Positions 17,186 through 28,497 of a stretch of 64,000 nucleotides of DNA are shown piece by piece. Made by a program: the position numbers and the translations under genes. How positions within the stretch are numbered: the stretch's first letter is position 1; every line of letters starts with the position of its first letter. This DNA comes from Dyella sp. OK004 (GTDB lineage Bacteria; Pseudomonadota; Gammaproteobacteria; Xanthomonadales; Rhodanobacteraceae): assembly GCF_900114495.1 (NCBI RefSeq), contig NZ_FOZI01000001.1:143469-207468 (forward strand), in the 5' to 3' direction. The notes under the pieces are model-generated. The model saw nothing but the letters and a program-made list of their open reading frames with translations. It was not told where the DNA came from and ran no database searches.

Positions 17186-17310
17186 GCCCCCTCCCCTGCT
17201 CGCAGGGGAGGGTTGGGGAGGGGTGAGTACTTGAGAAAGCGTATCGGGAGAGGTTTTCACAAGGGCTTACCCCCTCCCGGCCTCCCCCTGCGAGCAGGGG
17301 GAGGAGAAAA
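17186..17310. repeat. GC-rich stem-loop pair in flgB-chemoreceptor gap
   Basis: CCCTCCCCTGCTCGCAGGGGAGGG at its core (17189-17213 region), followed after about 60 nt by CCTCCCCCTGCGAGCAGGGGGAGG (near 17279-17303). Same family as 2521-2632 and 22183-22222. Confidence 0.75.
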
Positions 17311-17376
17311 GCACGCGTGGCTCTAACTCGACGCTAATCAGATCCAGAGGAGAGAGCGCAAGAAGAGAAGTCCTCC

Positions 17377-17655
17377 AGACGTCTGACACTGGAAAAGGCG
17401 TAGCTACAGAGCACACCGCCTGCTCTTCAGGCCATTTCTCTTTGGTTACTTTCTCTTTGGGCCAGCAAAGAGAAAGTGACCCGGCTCGCGGCAGCGAGGC
17501 GGAATGCCCGCTGCATAAGCGGCCAGGTCGCGATAACGCGACAACCGAGCGACAACGCCACTGGATTCCGGCCTTCGCCGGAATGACGAAGTAGGGAGCG
17601 GTGTGCCGAGCACCCGCCCCTCACCCCAACCCTCTCCCCGGAGGGGAGAGGGAGC
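17377..17655 (+). repeat. Modular intergenic repeat, complete direct copy
   Basis: Complete element with all three hairpins: ACTTTCTCTTTG-GGCCAG-CAAAGAGAAAGT, TTCCGG-CCTTCG-CCGGAA and CTCTCCCC-GGA-GGGGAGAG. Its last 110 bp are almost identical to 1-110. It ends about 35 bp before the sigma-54 promoter of the chemoreceptor gene. Confidence 0.87.
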
Positions 17656-17689
17656 TAAAGCACTCCGCTAAGGAGAGGAAAAAAATAGC

Positions 17690-17705
17690 TGGCATGCGCC
17701 TTGCT
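17690..17705 (+). promoter_or_regulatory. Sigma-54 promoter of chemoreceptor-flgA operon
   Basis: TGGCATG-CGCC-TTGCT matches the -24/-12 consensus at all but one position, with GG and GC 10 nt apart. The predicted start near 17716 gives a 57-nt leader to the ATG at 17773. Divergent partner of the flgB promoter and likewise a probable FleQ target. Confidence 0.78.
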
Positions 17706-17772
17706 TCCTCAAGTTTCGCAGCATCCCGACGATCACCCCCGGGACCCAAACAAAAAAAGGACCGCCACCCCC

Positions 17773-19083
17773 ATGCCCCTGATCCAAAGCAAACACCTCG
17801 CCGCGCTGGCGCAAGCCGCCGCCGACGGCGATGCCGATCAGGTCGCGCGTCTTTCGCGGGAACATCCACGCCTGGCTCAGGCACTTGCCCCGCTATTTGC
17901 CAAGCTGGCGCCGCGCGAACCGGCAGCCATCGCGCTGCAGGCAGTGGAGCAGCAGAGCCTGATGATGGGCACTGCGCAAACGCTGTTGCGCGCGCAAGAG
18001 GCATTGAACAAGGCCACCATCGAGGCCCGCGATAGCGTCGGTCGCTTGACGGAGCATGGCGCCGGGATCTCGACGGCCCTGCAGCAGGCCTCGGGCGAGG
18101 TGACGCAGGCGTGCGAACACACGCGGCGTGGCGCGGACACGGTGAATGAGCTCGACGGCCAGCTGCGCCTGCTGCGCAGCGCGCTGTCGGCGATGAACCG
18201 CAACCAGAGCAAGCTGGCGGAACAGGTGGCGCAGATCCGCAAGCTCACCTCGACCGTGCAGGACATCGCGCACCAGACCAACCTGGTGGCCTTGAACGCG
18301 GCGATTGAAGCGGCGCGTGCTGGCGAGGCGGGGCGCGGCTTCTCCATCGTCGCGGACGAAGTGAAGCAGCTGGCCGAAAAGACCACCCAAGCCACTGACG
18401 AGATCGAGGCTGTGACCAGCTCGATCGGCGATTTCTCGCAGCAGCTCGACGGCGATGTGCGCCAAGGCGTGCAGCGTCTGGAGCGCGCGCAGAACCGTAT
18501 CGATCACACCGTGGCCACGCTGGGCCAGGGCGACGAGGCGCTGCGTGGCATCGCCGCGCGCGTGAAGGCGGTGCAGCAGGGTTGTGATGCGCAGAGTGCG
18601 CGCATTACCGCGGCGCAGGCCATGCTCGGCGCTTTGCAGCGGCGCAGTGGCGAGGCGATACGCCAGTCCGAATCGCTGGACCGTGCGGCGGTGCTGTCGC
18701 ATCGGCTGTGCCTGGGCTGGCTCGATCATGCCGATACACCTTCCACCGCCAGCCTGAGCTTGAGCTTGCGCGAATCCATCCAGGGCCTGCGCCAGGCGAT
18801 GGAGCTGGCGCTGCATGAACCGGCCGCGCTCGACCGCCGCTGGTTCGATACCAGCGCGTTTCATCACGCGCTCGCTCATCTCGGCGAACAACATGCCGCG
18901 CATCCCGCGGTAGCGACCTTGTTGGAGGCCGGCAAGCGATTGGGCGATCACACCGACACCTTTGTGCGACTGCTTAGCGAAGGTCAGCTGGAACAGGCCG
19001 CGCAGCTGCCCGACCGGGTGGAGCGCGAGCGCGAGGCGATCCATCACCAGCTCGGTCAGTTGCTGGCACAGGCCGAGGCGTGA
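17773..19083 (+). CDS. Soluble methyl-accepting chemotaxis-like protein
   Basis: 436 aa from the ATG at 17773 (AAAGGA just upstream). No signal peptide or transmembrane helix. Residues 1-60 are helical. The signalling hairpin includes the highly conserved tip [19 protein letters not shown] (about 167-185) and [18 protein letters not shown], so it should bind CheW/CheA. The C-terminal 130 residues are helical with several His (HHALAHL, HAAH) and may be a degenerate CZB-like sensor, but the usual C-x-x-G-x-W motif is absent. Its stop overlaps the GTG start of flgA, so a cytoplasmic receptor and the P-ring chaperone share an operon behind a sigma-54 promoter. Substrate unknown. Confidence 0.85.
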   Translation: MPLIQSKHLAALAQAAADGDADQVARLSREHPRLAQALAPLFAKLAPREPAAIALQAVEQQSLMMGTAQTLLRAQEALNKATIEARDSVGRLTEHGAGISTALQQASGEVTQACEHTRRGADTVNELDGQLRLLRSALSAMNRNQSKLAEQVAQIRKLTSTVQDIAHQTNLVALNAAIEAARAGEAGRGFSIVADEVKQLAEKTTQATDEIEAVTSSIGDFSQQLDGDVRQGVQRLERAQNRIDHTVATLGQGDEALRGIAARVKAVQQGCDAQSARITAAQAMLGALQRRSGEAIRQSESLDRAAVLSHRLCLGWLDHADTPSTASLSLSLRESIQGLRQAMELALHEPAALDRRWFDTSAFHHALAHLGEQHAAHPAVATLLEAGKRLGDHTDTFVRLLSEGQLEQAAQLPDRVEREREAIHHQLGQLLAQAEA

Positions 19084-19769
19084 GGCGAGGCTGGCTGATC
19101 CGGCTGTGGATGCTGCCGCTGTTCGCGGCCGCTACCGCGCATGCCGAATCCACCGACCTGCTCCGCCACACCGCGGAGAGCTGGCTGCGCCAGCATTTCG
19201 AGCAGGCCGGCAATCGCGTAGTGGTGCAGGCCGACGCTTTGAGCGAACGCGTGCAGCCGCCGGCCTGCCCGCAACCCTGGCAGGTCAGCCTGCCCGATAA
19301 CGCACGCCCCGCGCCGCGATTAAGTGTGGAACTGCGCTGCCCATCGACCGGCTCGCGCATGCAGATACCGGTGCGCCTGCAGTTATTTCGCAACGTGCTG
19401 GTCACGACCCGCCCATTGCAGCGCGGCGATGGCGTGACCGCCACGGACGTGCATGCGGAGGAGCGCGACATCACGCGACTCGGTTATGGGTATATCGATC
19501 AGCTTGACCAGGTATCTGGCCGCCTGCTGTCGCGCCCGCTGGGCGCCGGCAGTGTGCTGACCCCCGGCGCACTGGGCGGCCGGCAGGCCGTGCGCGCCGG
19601 CGACCGGGTTCAGCTGATCGCGCGGCTGGACGGCATCGAGGTGCGCGCCAGCGGCGTGGCCCTGGGCGGCGGCGATACCGGCGCCCGCCTGCGCGTGCGC
19701 AACGACAGCTCCGGCCGCACCATCGACGCCACAGTGCGCGACGCGGGGGTGGTGGAGGCGCTGCCCTGA
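19080..19769 (+). CDS. flgA: P-ring assembly chaperone FlgA
   Basis: 229 aa with a GTG start overlapping the preceding stop (GTGA). Sec signal peptide 1-22 ending AHA-E. The SAF-type C-terminal region shows [28 protein letters not shown] and [25 protein letters not shown] in pieces, all typical of FlgA. Periplasmic chaperone for FlgI. Separated by 88 nt from flgM, which has its own sigma-28 promoter. Confidence 0.93.
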   Translation: MRRGWLIRLWMLPLFAAATAHAESTDLLRHTAESWLRQHFEQAGNRVVVQADALSERVQPPACPQPWQVSLPDNARPAPRLSVELRCPSTGSRMQIPVRLQLFRNVLVTTRPLQRGDGVTATDVHAEERDITRLGYGYIDQLDQVSGRLLSRPLGAGSVLTPGALGGRQAVRAGDRVQLIARLDGIEVRASGVALGGGDTGARLRVRNDSSGRTIDATVRDAGVVEALP

Positions 19770-19791
19770 CGGATGCCTCATCATCTTCTTC

Positions 19792-19818
19792 TAAAGTTTC
19801 GCCACCCGTCGCCGATAA
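19792..19818 (+). promoter_or_regulatory. Sigma-28 (FliA) promoter of flgMN
   Basis: TAAAGTTT-N11-GCCGATAA, a perfect match to the FliA consensus. Start predicted near 19825, about 33 nt before the flgM ATG. Gives the usual FliA-driven feedback expression of its own anti-sigma factor, in addition to sigma-54 read-through from flgA. Confidence 0.93.
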
Positions 19819-19857
19819 GCTGGCTGAGGGGCCAAAAACCCACTGGGACATCCACTT

Positions 19858-20169
19858 ATGAACACCACCATCACCTCGAACGGATTGCCGGTACTGCCGC
19901 AGCCCAAGGGCAATCAGGGCACGGCGGCACAGCCGGCCACGGGCACTACCGAAGCTGCTCCGGCAGCCGCGGCGGATGACAGCATCAAGCTCACCGATTC
20001 TGCGCGCGCCCTGCACGAAGCAGCCAAGACTGGCGCGGATTCCGGCATCGACACCAAGCGCGTCGAGCAGGTGCGCCAGGCGCTGGCCAACGGCAGCTAC
20101 AAGATCGACGCCGGCCGTATCGCCGATGGCCTGCTCTCGCTCGAAGGCCAGATCAGCGGCAAGCCATGA
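19858..20169 (+). CDS. flgM: Anti-sigma-28 factor FlgM
   Basis: 103 aa. The C-terminal half (IKLTDSARALHEAA, IDTKRVEQVRQALANGSYKID, AGRIADGLLSLEGQI in pieces) is the FlgM domain that holds FliA; the Ala/Pro/Thr-rich N-terminus is disordered as expected. Exported through the finished hook, which releases FliA. Overlaps flgN by 4 nt (ATGA). Confidence 0.94.
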   Translation: MNTTITSNGLPVLPQPKGNQGTAAQPATGTTEAAPAAAADDSIKLTDSARALHEAAKTGADSGIDTKRVEQVRQALANGSYKIDAGRIADGLLSLEGQISGKP

Positions 20170-20609
20170 ACTACGGCCTGCACGCCGAGATGGAAAGCGC
20201 CCTGACCGCCGTGATCGGCGACATGCGCGAAGCCGTCACCCAGCTCGCTGCCGCGCTTGCCGCGGAACGCAGCGCGCTGGAGCAGGCGGACGCGGAGGCG
20301 CTGCATCTTGCCGGCACGGCCAAACAGGCGCAGATGGAACGGCTGGAACAACTCGATGGCGAGCGCGTGCAACTGCTGCGCGCCATCGCCGCCCCGGCGC
20401 CCGCGCAAGGCGCGGCCTGGAGCGAAGTGGTCGCGGCGCTGGCCGATTGCCAGCGCGCGAATCAATACAACGGACAGGTCGTCGGGCAGCGCCTGCGTCA
20501 GGTGCGCCAGGCCTTGTCCGTGCTGACCGGCGGCAGCGAGTCGACCCTATACGGCCCGGCCGGCACGCTGCATACCGATCATCGCCAGCAATCGCTGGCA
20601 GAAGCTTAA
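20166..20609 (+). CDS. flgN: Flagellar chaperone FlgN
   Basis: 147 aa, helical, with the FlgN pattern LAAALAAERSALEQADAEAL near the N-terminus and a conserved NQYNGQVVGQRLRQVRQAL stretch near the C-terminus (about 99-117). Chaperone for FlgK and FlgL. Coupled to flgM by an ATGA overlap. A REPIN begins 11 nt after its stop and may stabilise or end the transcript. Confidence 0.9.
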   Translation: MNYGLHAEMESALTAVIGDMREAVTQLAAALAAERSALEQADAEALHLAGTAKQAQMERLEQLDGERVQLLRAIAAPAPAQGAAWSEVVAALADCQRANQYNGQVVGQRLRQVRQALSVLTGGSESTLYGPAGTLHTDHRQQSLAEA

Positions 20610-20619
20610 AGACATCACT

Positions 20620-20730
20620 GTAGGAGCCCACCCTGTGGGCGAAACGGCCCGCAAGGGCCGCGCTCTAAAAGGCCACGGGTCAAAAACGGCCCTGCTATGC
20701 AGGGCTTTCGCCCACAGGGTGGGCTCCTAC
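20620..20730. repeat. REPIN: inverted pair of GTAG-type REP elements
   Basis: Perfect 22-nt arms: GTAGGAGCCCACCCTGTGGG plus CG at 20620 and its exact complement ending GGGTGGGCTCCTAC at 20730. Each arm is itself a small hairpin (GCCCACCCTGTGGGC). The same arm recurs at 26511. Typical of REP elements mobilised by RAYT (TnpA-REP) transposases; no RAYT gene is in the window. Confidence 0.9.
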
Positions 20731-20829
20731 AGGCAAGCCATGCAGCAACACCGGCCCTGTCGCTCTGCGGCGTCAGGTGATCTATTCGAGCGGCACCTCG
20801 TACGCCCTCCCTGGCCCGATGAAGTATCC

Positions 20830-22095
20830 ATGACCGATACCGCTGTTGAAGCCGCCCGTGCCGCCGCCAATGCCGCGGCCTCCGTCGTCAGCGCACCGCT
20901 GCCTCTGCTACGCGTGCCGATGCTGGACCGCGACCGCCAGCTGATGGCCTACGAGTTGCTGTTGCAGCACGGTGAGGAAGAAGAGTCCGCGCTTGCCCAC
21001 CGCATGCTGTCGATCATCATCGACGGCTCGGTGACGCAATGGGCGCGCGGCAACCGCGTGTTTCTGAGCCTGCCGCGCGATCTGGTGCTGGAACAGGCCG
21101 ACCAGGTGTTGCGTCATCCGCGCATCGGCCTGGTGGTGCAACCCGACGCGATCCACGACGACTTGCTGATGGAACGCCTGCGCCAGATCTCCGCGCGCGG
21201 CTGCGCCCTGCTGCTCGATCTTGACGATGTCGGCACGCTGGAAAGCAACGAAGTGCTGCGCGTGCTGGACCTGGTGCGCTATGTGCGCCTGGATGCCAGC
21301 CGGCTCAAACCCGATGCACTGCGCGAGCGTTGCGAGACCCTGCACGCGCGCGGCCTGCATGTGATCGCCGGCCACGTCAACGATCACGAAACCTGCGGCC
21401 ACTGCATGTCTCTGCCGTTTGCCGCGGTGCAAGGCGCCTATCTGCTGCGCCCCGAGAAAGTCGACGTCCCCGTACTCACCGCCAACCGCATCAGCGTGCT
21501 GCGCCTGCTGCGCGCGCTGGAAGAAGACGGCACCGGCCCGGTGGAACTCGGTCAGATCATCCGCAACGACGTGATCCTCAGCTACAAATTGCTCGGCTGC
21601 GTAAACTCGGCCTACTTTGCCTTGCCGCGCCAACTAAAGTCGGTGGAACAGGCCGCGATCTTTTTCGGCCTCACCCGCATGCGCAACTGGATCAGCACCA
21701 TGGCCCTCAGCGGCATGGACGACCGCCCGCCCGAACTTTTGCGCGCTGCCCTGATCCGCGCCCACATGTGCGAACAGCTCGCTCAGCAACTTCCACGCGA
21801 GCAACGCGAAATGGCCTTCACCACCGGCCTCTTCTCCCTGCTCGAAAGCCTGATGTGCGCACCGATGGAGCTACTGCTCCAACACCTCCCCCTCGCCCCC
21901 GAAATCCGCGGCGCCCTGCTCGAACAACAAGGCCCCTTCGCCCCCATGCTCGAACAAGTGCAGCGCTGGGAAGCCGGCGAACTGCGCGGCGGCGAGACAC
22001 AACCGCAACATATTCGACGCATGGCGACGGCGTATCTGGAAGCGATTCGCTGGGCTGACCATGTGCATTCGTTTGCGGAGCAGCGGCCGCATTGA
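20830..22095 (+). CDS. Degenerate EAL-like plus HDOD signalling protein
   Basis: 421 aa from the ATG at 20830; the longer frame upstream reads through the REPIN. Residues 26-225 resemble an EAL phosphodiesterase scaffold (LPMLDRDRQLMAYELLLQ-like start, here PMLDRDRQLMAYELLLQ at 30-46), but the E-A-L and metal-binding acidic positions are not preserved, so catalysis is unlikely. Residues 225-400 are an HDOD domain (LGQIIRNDVILSYKLLGCVNSAYF, FFGLTRMRNWIS in pieces). YuxH/CdgJ-type proteins of this architecture affect motility. It follows flgN, fitting a motility role, but has its own upstream region after the REPIN. Confidence 0.82.
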   Translation: MTDTAVEAARAAANAAASVVSAPLPLLRVPMLDRDRQLMAYELLLQHGEEEESALAHRMLSIIIDGSVTQWARGNRVFLSLPRDLVLEQADQVLRHPRIGLVVQPDAIHDDLLMERLRQISARGCALLLDLDDVGTLESNEVLRVLDLVRYVRLDASRLKPDALRERCETLHARGLHVIAGHVNDHETCGHCMSLPFAAVQGAYLLRPEKVDVPVLTANRISVLRLLRALEEDGTGPVELGQIIRNDVILSYKLLGCVNSAYFALPRQLKSVEQAAIFFGLTRMRNWISTMALSGMDDRPPELLRAALIRAHMCEQLAQQLPREQREMAFTTGLFSLLESLMCAPMELLLQHLPLAPEIRGALLEQQGPFAPMLEQVQRWEAGELRGGETQPQHIRRMATAYLEAIRWADHVHSFAEQRPH

Positions 22096-22182
22096 AGTCG
22101 GGATGGCAGTGCGACTGGCACGTACTGTCTTGGCTTTGCACGCATTCAATGCCGCTGTAGAAGCGCGATCCCGAGCACCCAC

Positions 22183-22222
22183 ACCCCTCCCCAACCCTCC
22201 CCTGCAAGCAGGGGAGGGAGCA
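22183..22222. repeat. GC-rich stem-loop repeat
   Basis: CCCAACCCTCCCCTGCAAGC followed by AGGGGAGGGAG; same family as 2521-2632. Downstream of the EAL/HDOD gene. Confidence 0.7.
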
Positions 22223-22274
22223 AGAGCACGGTGCAGCGGTAAGGATTGGACGATCAGGGCGAAGAGAACCATCC

Positions 22275-22551
22275 GGACGCCTGACACTGGAGAAGGCGCA
22301 GCTACGAAGCACACCGCCTGCTCTCAGGCCATTTCTCTTTGGTTACTTTCTCTTTGGGCCAGCAAAGAGAAAGTGACCCGAGCCGCGGCAGCGGTTCGGA
22401 AGCCCGCGGCAGGCGAACCAGGGCACGCAGTCGCGACAACCAGGCGATAACGCCACTGGATTCCGGCCTTCGCCGGAATGACGAAGTAGAGACGGTGTCA
22501 CAAGGGAAGAGCCGAACCTTCACCCCAGCCCTCTCCCGAAGGGAGAGAAAG
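22275..22551 (+). repeat. Modular intergenic repeat, complete copy
   Basis: All parts in order: GGACGCCTGACACTGG edge, ACTTTCTCTTTG/CAAAGAGAAAGT hairpin, GC-rich linker with GCCGCGGCAGCGGTTCGGAA, TTCCGG/CCGGAA hairpin and CTCTCCC-GAA-GGGAGAG hairpin. It fills the 459-bp gap between two convergent genes and may act as their terminator. Confidence 0.87.
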
Positions 22552-22554
22552 AAA

Positions 22555-23583
22555 TCAGTCAGCGCGCGCGTGCAACCGCCACACAACAAGCGCAAGTCCC
22601 AATACCGCGAACACAAACCAAAACGCAGCAACCTGCAAATCCTCCCCCACCCACATCCCCCCACCCACCGCACCGATAAGCAACAACCCGGCACCAAGCG
22701 CAATCAGCGCAACACGCCGCCCCGCCATACGATCCCGCAACAGCAACAACGCGCCCATCACCGCCAGCAACACCGCCAGTACGCGCCTTGGCGTCGCAAG
22801 CATCGGAGGCTCAGGCACATCCGGCAGCACATCGACCAGACGGCGATCACCCACCTGCACGTCATAACCCTTGCCATCCGCAGCGTCGCTCGCCGGCACC
22901 AGCTGCTGGCCATCCAGACGCGCGAACACCGTGACCTGCTGCACCGGCAATGCCTCCCAGCTCACGCGCAGATCGCCCAGACGCGGATGCTCGGGACTGG
23001 CGCTGGTGGTCAGGTAGTTGCCGTGCGGCGAGAAGCTGGCGGCAAGGTTGGATGGCAGCGTCTTGATCTGTGGCTCGATCAGCTCGCCACCGGGCAACGC
23101 ATGCATCAGCACGGGCGACAGCGCAAAACCGCCGACCTTGGCGAGACCGGCGTCGAACTGCTTGCCCTGGATCGGGAACGGACCGGGATTGGCGTGGCCG
23201 GCGGGGCGTGCGAAACGGCTGGCGTCGACCGGGCGATCCACCCAGTCCTGCTCGTAATGCACGTCGTCGCCAACACGCACTTCGCGCCACTGGAACATCT
23301 CCACATGGCGGATCAGCACCGGCGTTTTTACGCGCAGATTGAAGTCGGCATCGAAGGGTTCCTCAACCACATCGACGGGACTGCTCACGCGCAACATGTA
23401 ACCGTGCTGCCCGGCCTGCGGCGAACTGCCTGGATCGAGGTCCAGCACCTGGCCGCCATGCCTTTCCGCAGCGACGCGATGCTGGATGACGCCCTGCTCG
23501 GTCGTGGCGACCAAGCCGATGCCGGCCAGCAACAGCAACGAGCCGGCAACGCCGAAAGCGAGCTGACGCAGATTCATGTTCAT
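22555..23583 (-). CDS. TMEM43-family membrane protein
   Basis: 342 aa. One N-terminal hydrophobic segment (about 7-26), a large soluble middle and three hydrophobic segments near the C-terminus (about 262-335) give the topology of the TMEM43/LUMA family. [41 protein letters not shown] in pieces matches the conserved beginning of that family. Function in bacteria is unknown. Its ATG overlaps the stop of the MBL-fold hydrolase gene by 4 nt, so the two are translationally coupled. Confidence 0.78.
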   Translation of the reverse strand: MNMNLRQLAFGVAGSLLLLAGIGLVATTEQGVIQHRVAAERHGGQVLDLDPGSSPQAGQHGYMLRVSSPVDVVEEPFDADFNLRVKTPVLIRHVEMFQWREVRVGDDVHYEQDWVDRPVDASRFARPAGHANPGPFPIQGKQFDAGLAKVGGFALSPVLMHALPGGELIEPQIKTLPSNLAASFSPHGNYLTTSASPEHPRLGDLRVSWEALPVQQVTVFARLDGQQLVPASDAADGKGYDVQVGDRRLVDVLPDVPEPPMLATPRRVLAVLLAVMGALLLLRDRMAGRRVALIALGAGLLLIGAVGGGMWVGEDLQVAAFWFVFAVLGLALVVWRLHARAD

Positions 23584-24434
23584 GCGTGCACCAGTCCGGC
23601 GAGTTCACGCTGTTCGTCGGCGGTGCCATAGCGGCCGCGCTCGTCGCGGGTGACGCGGGCCATCGCGCAGTCGTGGTCGTGGGTGAAGAACAGGCGCACG
23701 TCGCGGGTCAGCTTGTCGTCGAGGAAGACGCGCTTCTCGTCGATCAGCTTTTCCGGCCAACGGTCGTAACCCATTGTGATCGGCAGATGCACCCAGAAGC
23801 GGCCGGGAATCAGGTCGGCGCAAAACACCACACCGCCGACTTCGGCCAGCATCAAGCCGGGCGTATGGCCGTCCGAATAGCTGAAGCGCACCGCGTCGCC
23901 AAGCGATTTCGAATGCTCGCCTTCGACCAGCTCCAGCCGCCCACTATCCAGCAGCAGCTGTTGCAACTCGGGAATGAAGGAAGCACGGTCGCGCGGGTGC
24001 GGATGTTCGGCACGACGCCAATGCTCGGCACCGACCACATAGGTGGCCTTGGGAAACAGCAGGCGCGGCGGCTGGCCTTCCTGCCATGCGGCAAGCAAAC
24101 CGCCGGCATGATCGAAGTGCAGATGCGATAGCACCACCACGTCGATGTCTTCATGCGAGACGCCGGCCGCGGCGAGCGAGTCGAGCAGTACGTGGCGGTC
24201 TTCCACCACGCCATAGCGTTCGCGCAGCGTGGGTTCGAAGAAGGCGCCGATGCCGGTTTCGAACAGCACATTACGGCCGTCCAGATCCTTCACCAATAGG
24301 CAGCGGCAGGCGAGCGGGATGCGGTTCTGCGCGTCCGGTGCGATCCAACGCGACCACAGCGCTTTCGGCGCATTGCCGAACATCGCGCCACCGTCGAGTT
24401 GCTGGGAGTTACCGGTGATCGACCACAGCTGCAT
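23580..24434 (-). CDS. MBL-fold metallo-hydrolase
   Basis: 284 aa from the ATG at 24434 (MQLWSITGN). The HxHxDH zinc motif is [10 protein letters not shown] (His104, His106, Asp108, His109), with further ligands in the later SDGHTPG and FTHDHD segments. Resembles the broad group that includes lactonase-like hydrolases, with no signal peptide. The substrate cannot be named from sequence. It sits between ggt (11-nt gap) and the TMEM43-like gene (4-nt overlap) in one probable operon. Confidence 0.85.
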   Translation of the reverse strand: MQLWSITGNSQQLDGGAMFGNAPKALWSRWIAPDAQNRIPLACRCLLVKDLDGRNVLFETGIGAFFEPTLRERYGVVEDRHVLLDSLAAAGVSHEDIDVVVLSHLHFDHAGGLLAAWQEGQPPRLLFPKATYVVGAEHWRRAEHPHPRDRASFIPELQQLLLDSGRLELVEGEHSKSLGDAVRFSYSDGHTPGLMLAEVGGVVFCADLIPGRFWVHLPITMGYDRWPEKLIDEKRVFLDDKLTRDVRLFFTHDHDCAMARVTRDERGRYGTADEQRELAGLVHA

Positions 24435-24445
24435 GCCGGACCTCT

Positions 24446-26448
<2,003 letters not shown>

Positions 26449-26510
26449 TTACACGGTAGCGCCGGATGCTGCGGCGCACAAGAAGGCACGAGTATCGGGA
26501 AACATGGTTT

Positions 26511-26573
26511 GTAGGAGCCCACCCTGTGGGCGACCGCCATGCAACCATGGTCGCCCACAGGGTGGGTTCCTAC
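26511..26573. repeat. REPIN: second inverted GTAG REP pair
   Basis: Left arm identical to that at 20620; right arm differs by one base (GGTGGGTTCCTAC). The central loop ACCGCCATGCAACCATGGT is itself partly palindromic. Lies between the ferredoxin gene and the lipoprotein terminator. Confidence 0.9.
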
Positions 26574-26589
26574 ACGCAAGCCTTGAACG

Positions 26590-26624
26590 AAAAAGCCCGC
26601 GACGCTTGCGCGCCGCGGGCTTTC
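26590..26624 (-). terminator. Intrinsic terminator of the lipoprotein gene
   Basis: Minus strand AGCCCGCG...CGCGGGCT stem (26594-26601 with 26614-26621) followed by a run of U (AAAAA at 26590-26594 on plus). Lies 23 nt after the stop at 26647. The rest of 26440-26646 is the REPIN. Confidence 0.78.
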
Positions 26625-26646
26625 ATTACTTCGCTGTGCGTGTGGC

Positions 26647-27153
26647 TTACATCGCCACGAAGCGCACGTTCGCGCCGGTCGGCTGCAACGCGGTGGTGAC
26701 GCGCTCCTGGTCGGCCTTGTCGCCGATGAAGAGCACGATCACGTCCTTGAAGGAACCCGGCTTGGCGTCCTTGAAGGCGGCAATGACCAGGTCGCCGGTC
26801 TTGGCGGAATCCGGGCCGGCGAACACCAGCATGTTGCCCGGCAGCACGCCGCGGGCCACGGTGTCCTGCACGGTCTCGAGCTGGCGCTGGCGCTTGGCCT
26901 GGTCCTCTTCACCGTCGCCGGCGTTCACTAGGTACGGGTACGGACGGTCGGCCGTCATGCCCTGCATGTTCTTCTGCACGATCTGGCCGAGGAAGGCATT
27001 CCACGCCTTGCCGTCGTTCGGATCGGTGGGCTTGGAGAGCTGGGCGGTCTGCTCGGTAGTCTGCTTGGCGCTGTCGTCGCCGTTGTTGCCGCAGCCGGTA
27101 AGGGCCAGCGAGCCGGTGAGCGCAAGGGCGGCGATAAGTGCGTACTTGTACAT
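26647..27153 (-). CDS. Predicted lipoprotein of unknown function
   Basis: 168 aa from the ATG at 27153 (MYKYALIAALAL). Type II signal peptide with lipobox LTGC, then a low-complexity Asn/Gly/Asp/Ser linker and a soluble domain with VLPGNMLVFAGPDSAKTGDL and VIVLFIGDKADQERV. I do not recognise the fold. The alternating charged helices and the final hydrophobic strand suggest a small alpha/beta periplasmic domain. It has its own terminator and stands between coaD and the ferredoxin operon, so it is probably monocistronic. Confidence 0.75.
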   Translation of the reverse strand: MYKYALIAALALTGSLALTGCGNNGDDSAKQTTEQTAQLSKPTDPNDGKAWNAFLGQIVQKNMQGMTADRPYPYLVNAGDGEEDQAKRQRQLETVQDTVARGVLPGNMLVFAGPDSAKTGDLVIAAFKDAKPGSFKDVIVLFIGDKADQERVTTALQPTGANVRFVAM

Positions 27154-27309
27154 GGTGATCACCCTGAAGTGGTGGAGTCTGGACATGGATCCCCCGGAAG
27201 ACGGGACCCTCCAAGAGCCTGTCCGCAGGATGGCGGCGAGCATACACGAGCGCCCGGGTCCCCAACCACAGCTGCACACTGGCGGGGAAATGCATGGAGC
27301 CGGGTGCGC

Positions 27310-27831
<522 letters not shown>

Positions 27832-27850
27832 CTACGGAAGGGCCGCTAGC

Positions 27851-28432
27851 TTAGCGAAGCTCGTTGGCTCGGCGATAGAGCGCGTAACGCACCTCGCCCG
27901 CATGCCCTTCCCGATGCAGCAGCCAGCTTTCCGGCAAGGCCGGCACGGTGCCGCGCGGCGATTCCACATAGATCCAGGCGGCGGACGACAGCCAGCCGCC
28001 CTCTTCCAGCCGCCGCGCCAGCGCCGACCACAGGTTCAAGGCGAACGGCGGGTCAAGGAAGACGAGGCCATAGGGCTGGGCGGCGCCTTGCAGATAGACG
28101 CCCGCATCGGTCGTGCTTACCTGGCCGTTCGCTATCTTGAGCCGGACAAGGTTGTCGCGCAGCGCCTGGGCCGCACGCGCGTCGCGCTCTACGAATTGCA
28201 CCTTCGCCGCGCCACGCGACAGGGCCTCAATACCGAGCGCGCCGGTCCCGGCGCACAGATCCAGACAGTTCTCGCCAGCAATGACCGGCGCCAGCCAGTT
28301 GAACAGGGTTTCGCGCACCCGCTCCGCGGTGGGGCGCAGACCGGGCAGCTCGGGCACGTTGAGGCGGGAATTACGCAGGCTGCCGCCGATGATGCGGATG
28401 CGGCCGGAGCCAGCGCTCATGCGCGCCGCCAT
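27851..28432 (-). CDS. rsmD: 16S rRNA (guanine966-N2)-methyltransferase RsmD
   Basis: 193 aa (ATG at 28432; ATG at 28420 possible). IRIIGGSLRNSRL, LRPTAERVRETLFNWL, the SAM motif LDLCAGTGALGIEALSRGA and the catalytic DPPF (in VFLDPPFALN) identify RsmD. Methylates G966 of 16S rRNA in the assembled 30S subunit. Divergent from ftsY across 65 nt, as in many gammaproteobacteria. Confidence 0.95.
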   Translation of the reverse strand: MAARMSAGSGRIRIIGGSLRNSRLNVPELPGLRPTAERVRETLFNWLAPVIAGENCLDLCAGTGALGIEALSRGAAKVQFVERDARAAQALRDNLVRLKIANGQVSTTDAGVYLQGAAQPYGLVFLDPPFALNLWSALARRLEEGGWLSSAAWIYVESPRGTVPALPESWLLHREGHAGEVRYALYRRANELR

Positions 28433-28497
28433 GGCTCAGCGGCCAGTGCAGGTGGGGGTGTTAGCATGCGCGCTATTGTCTTTGAATCGCTGCCGCA

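Noticed and set aside
17601-17772. Small frames within the repeats (for example those starting MCRAPAPHPNPLP)
   Set aside because: They recur with every repeat copy and reflect its palindromes, not genes.
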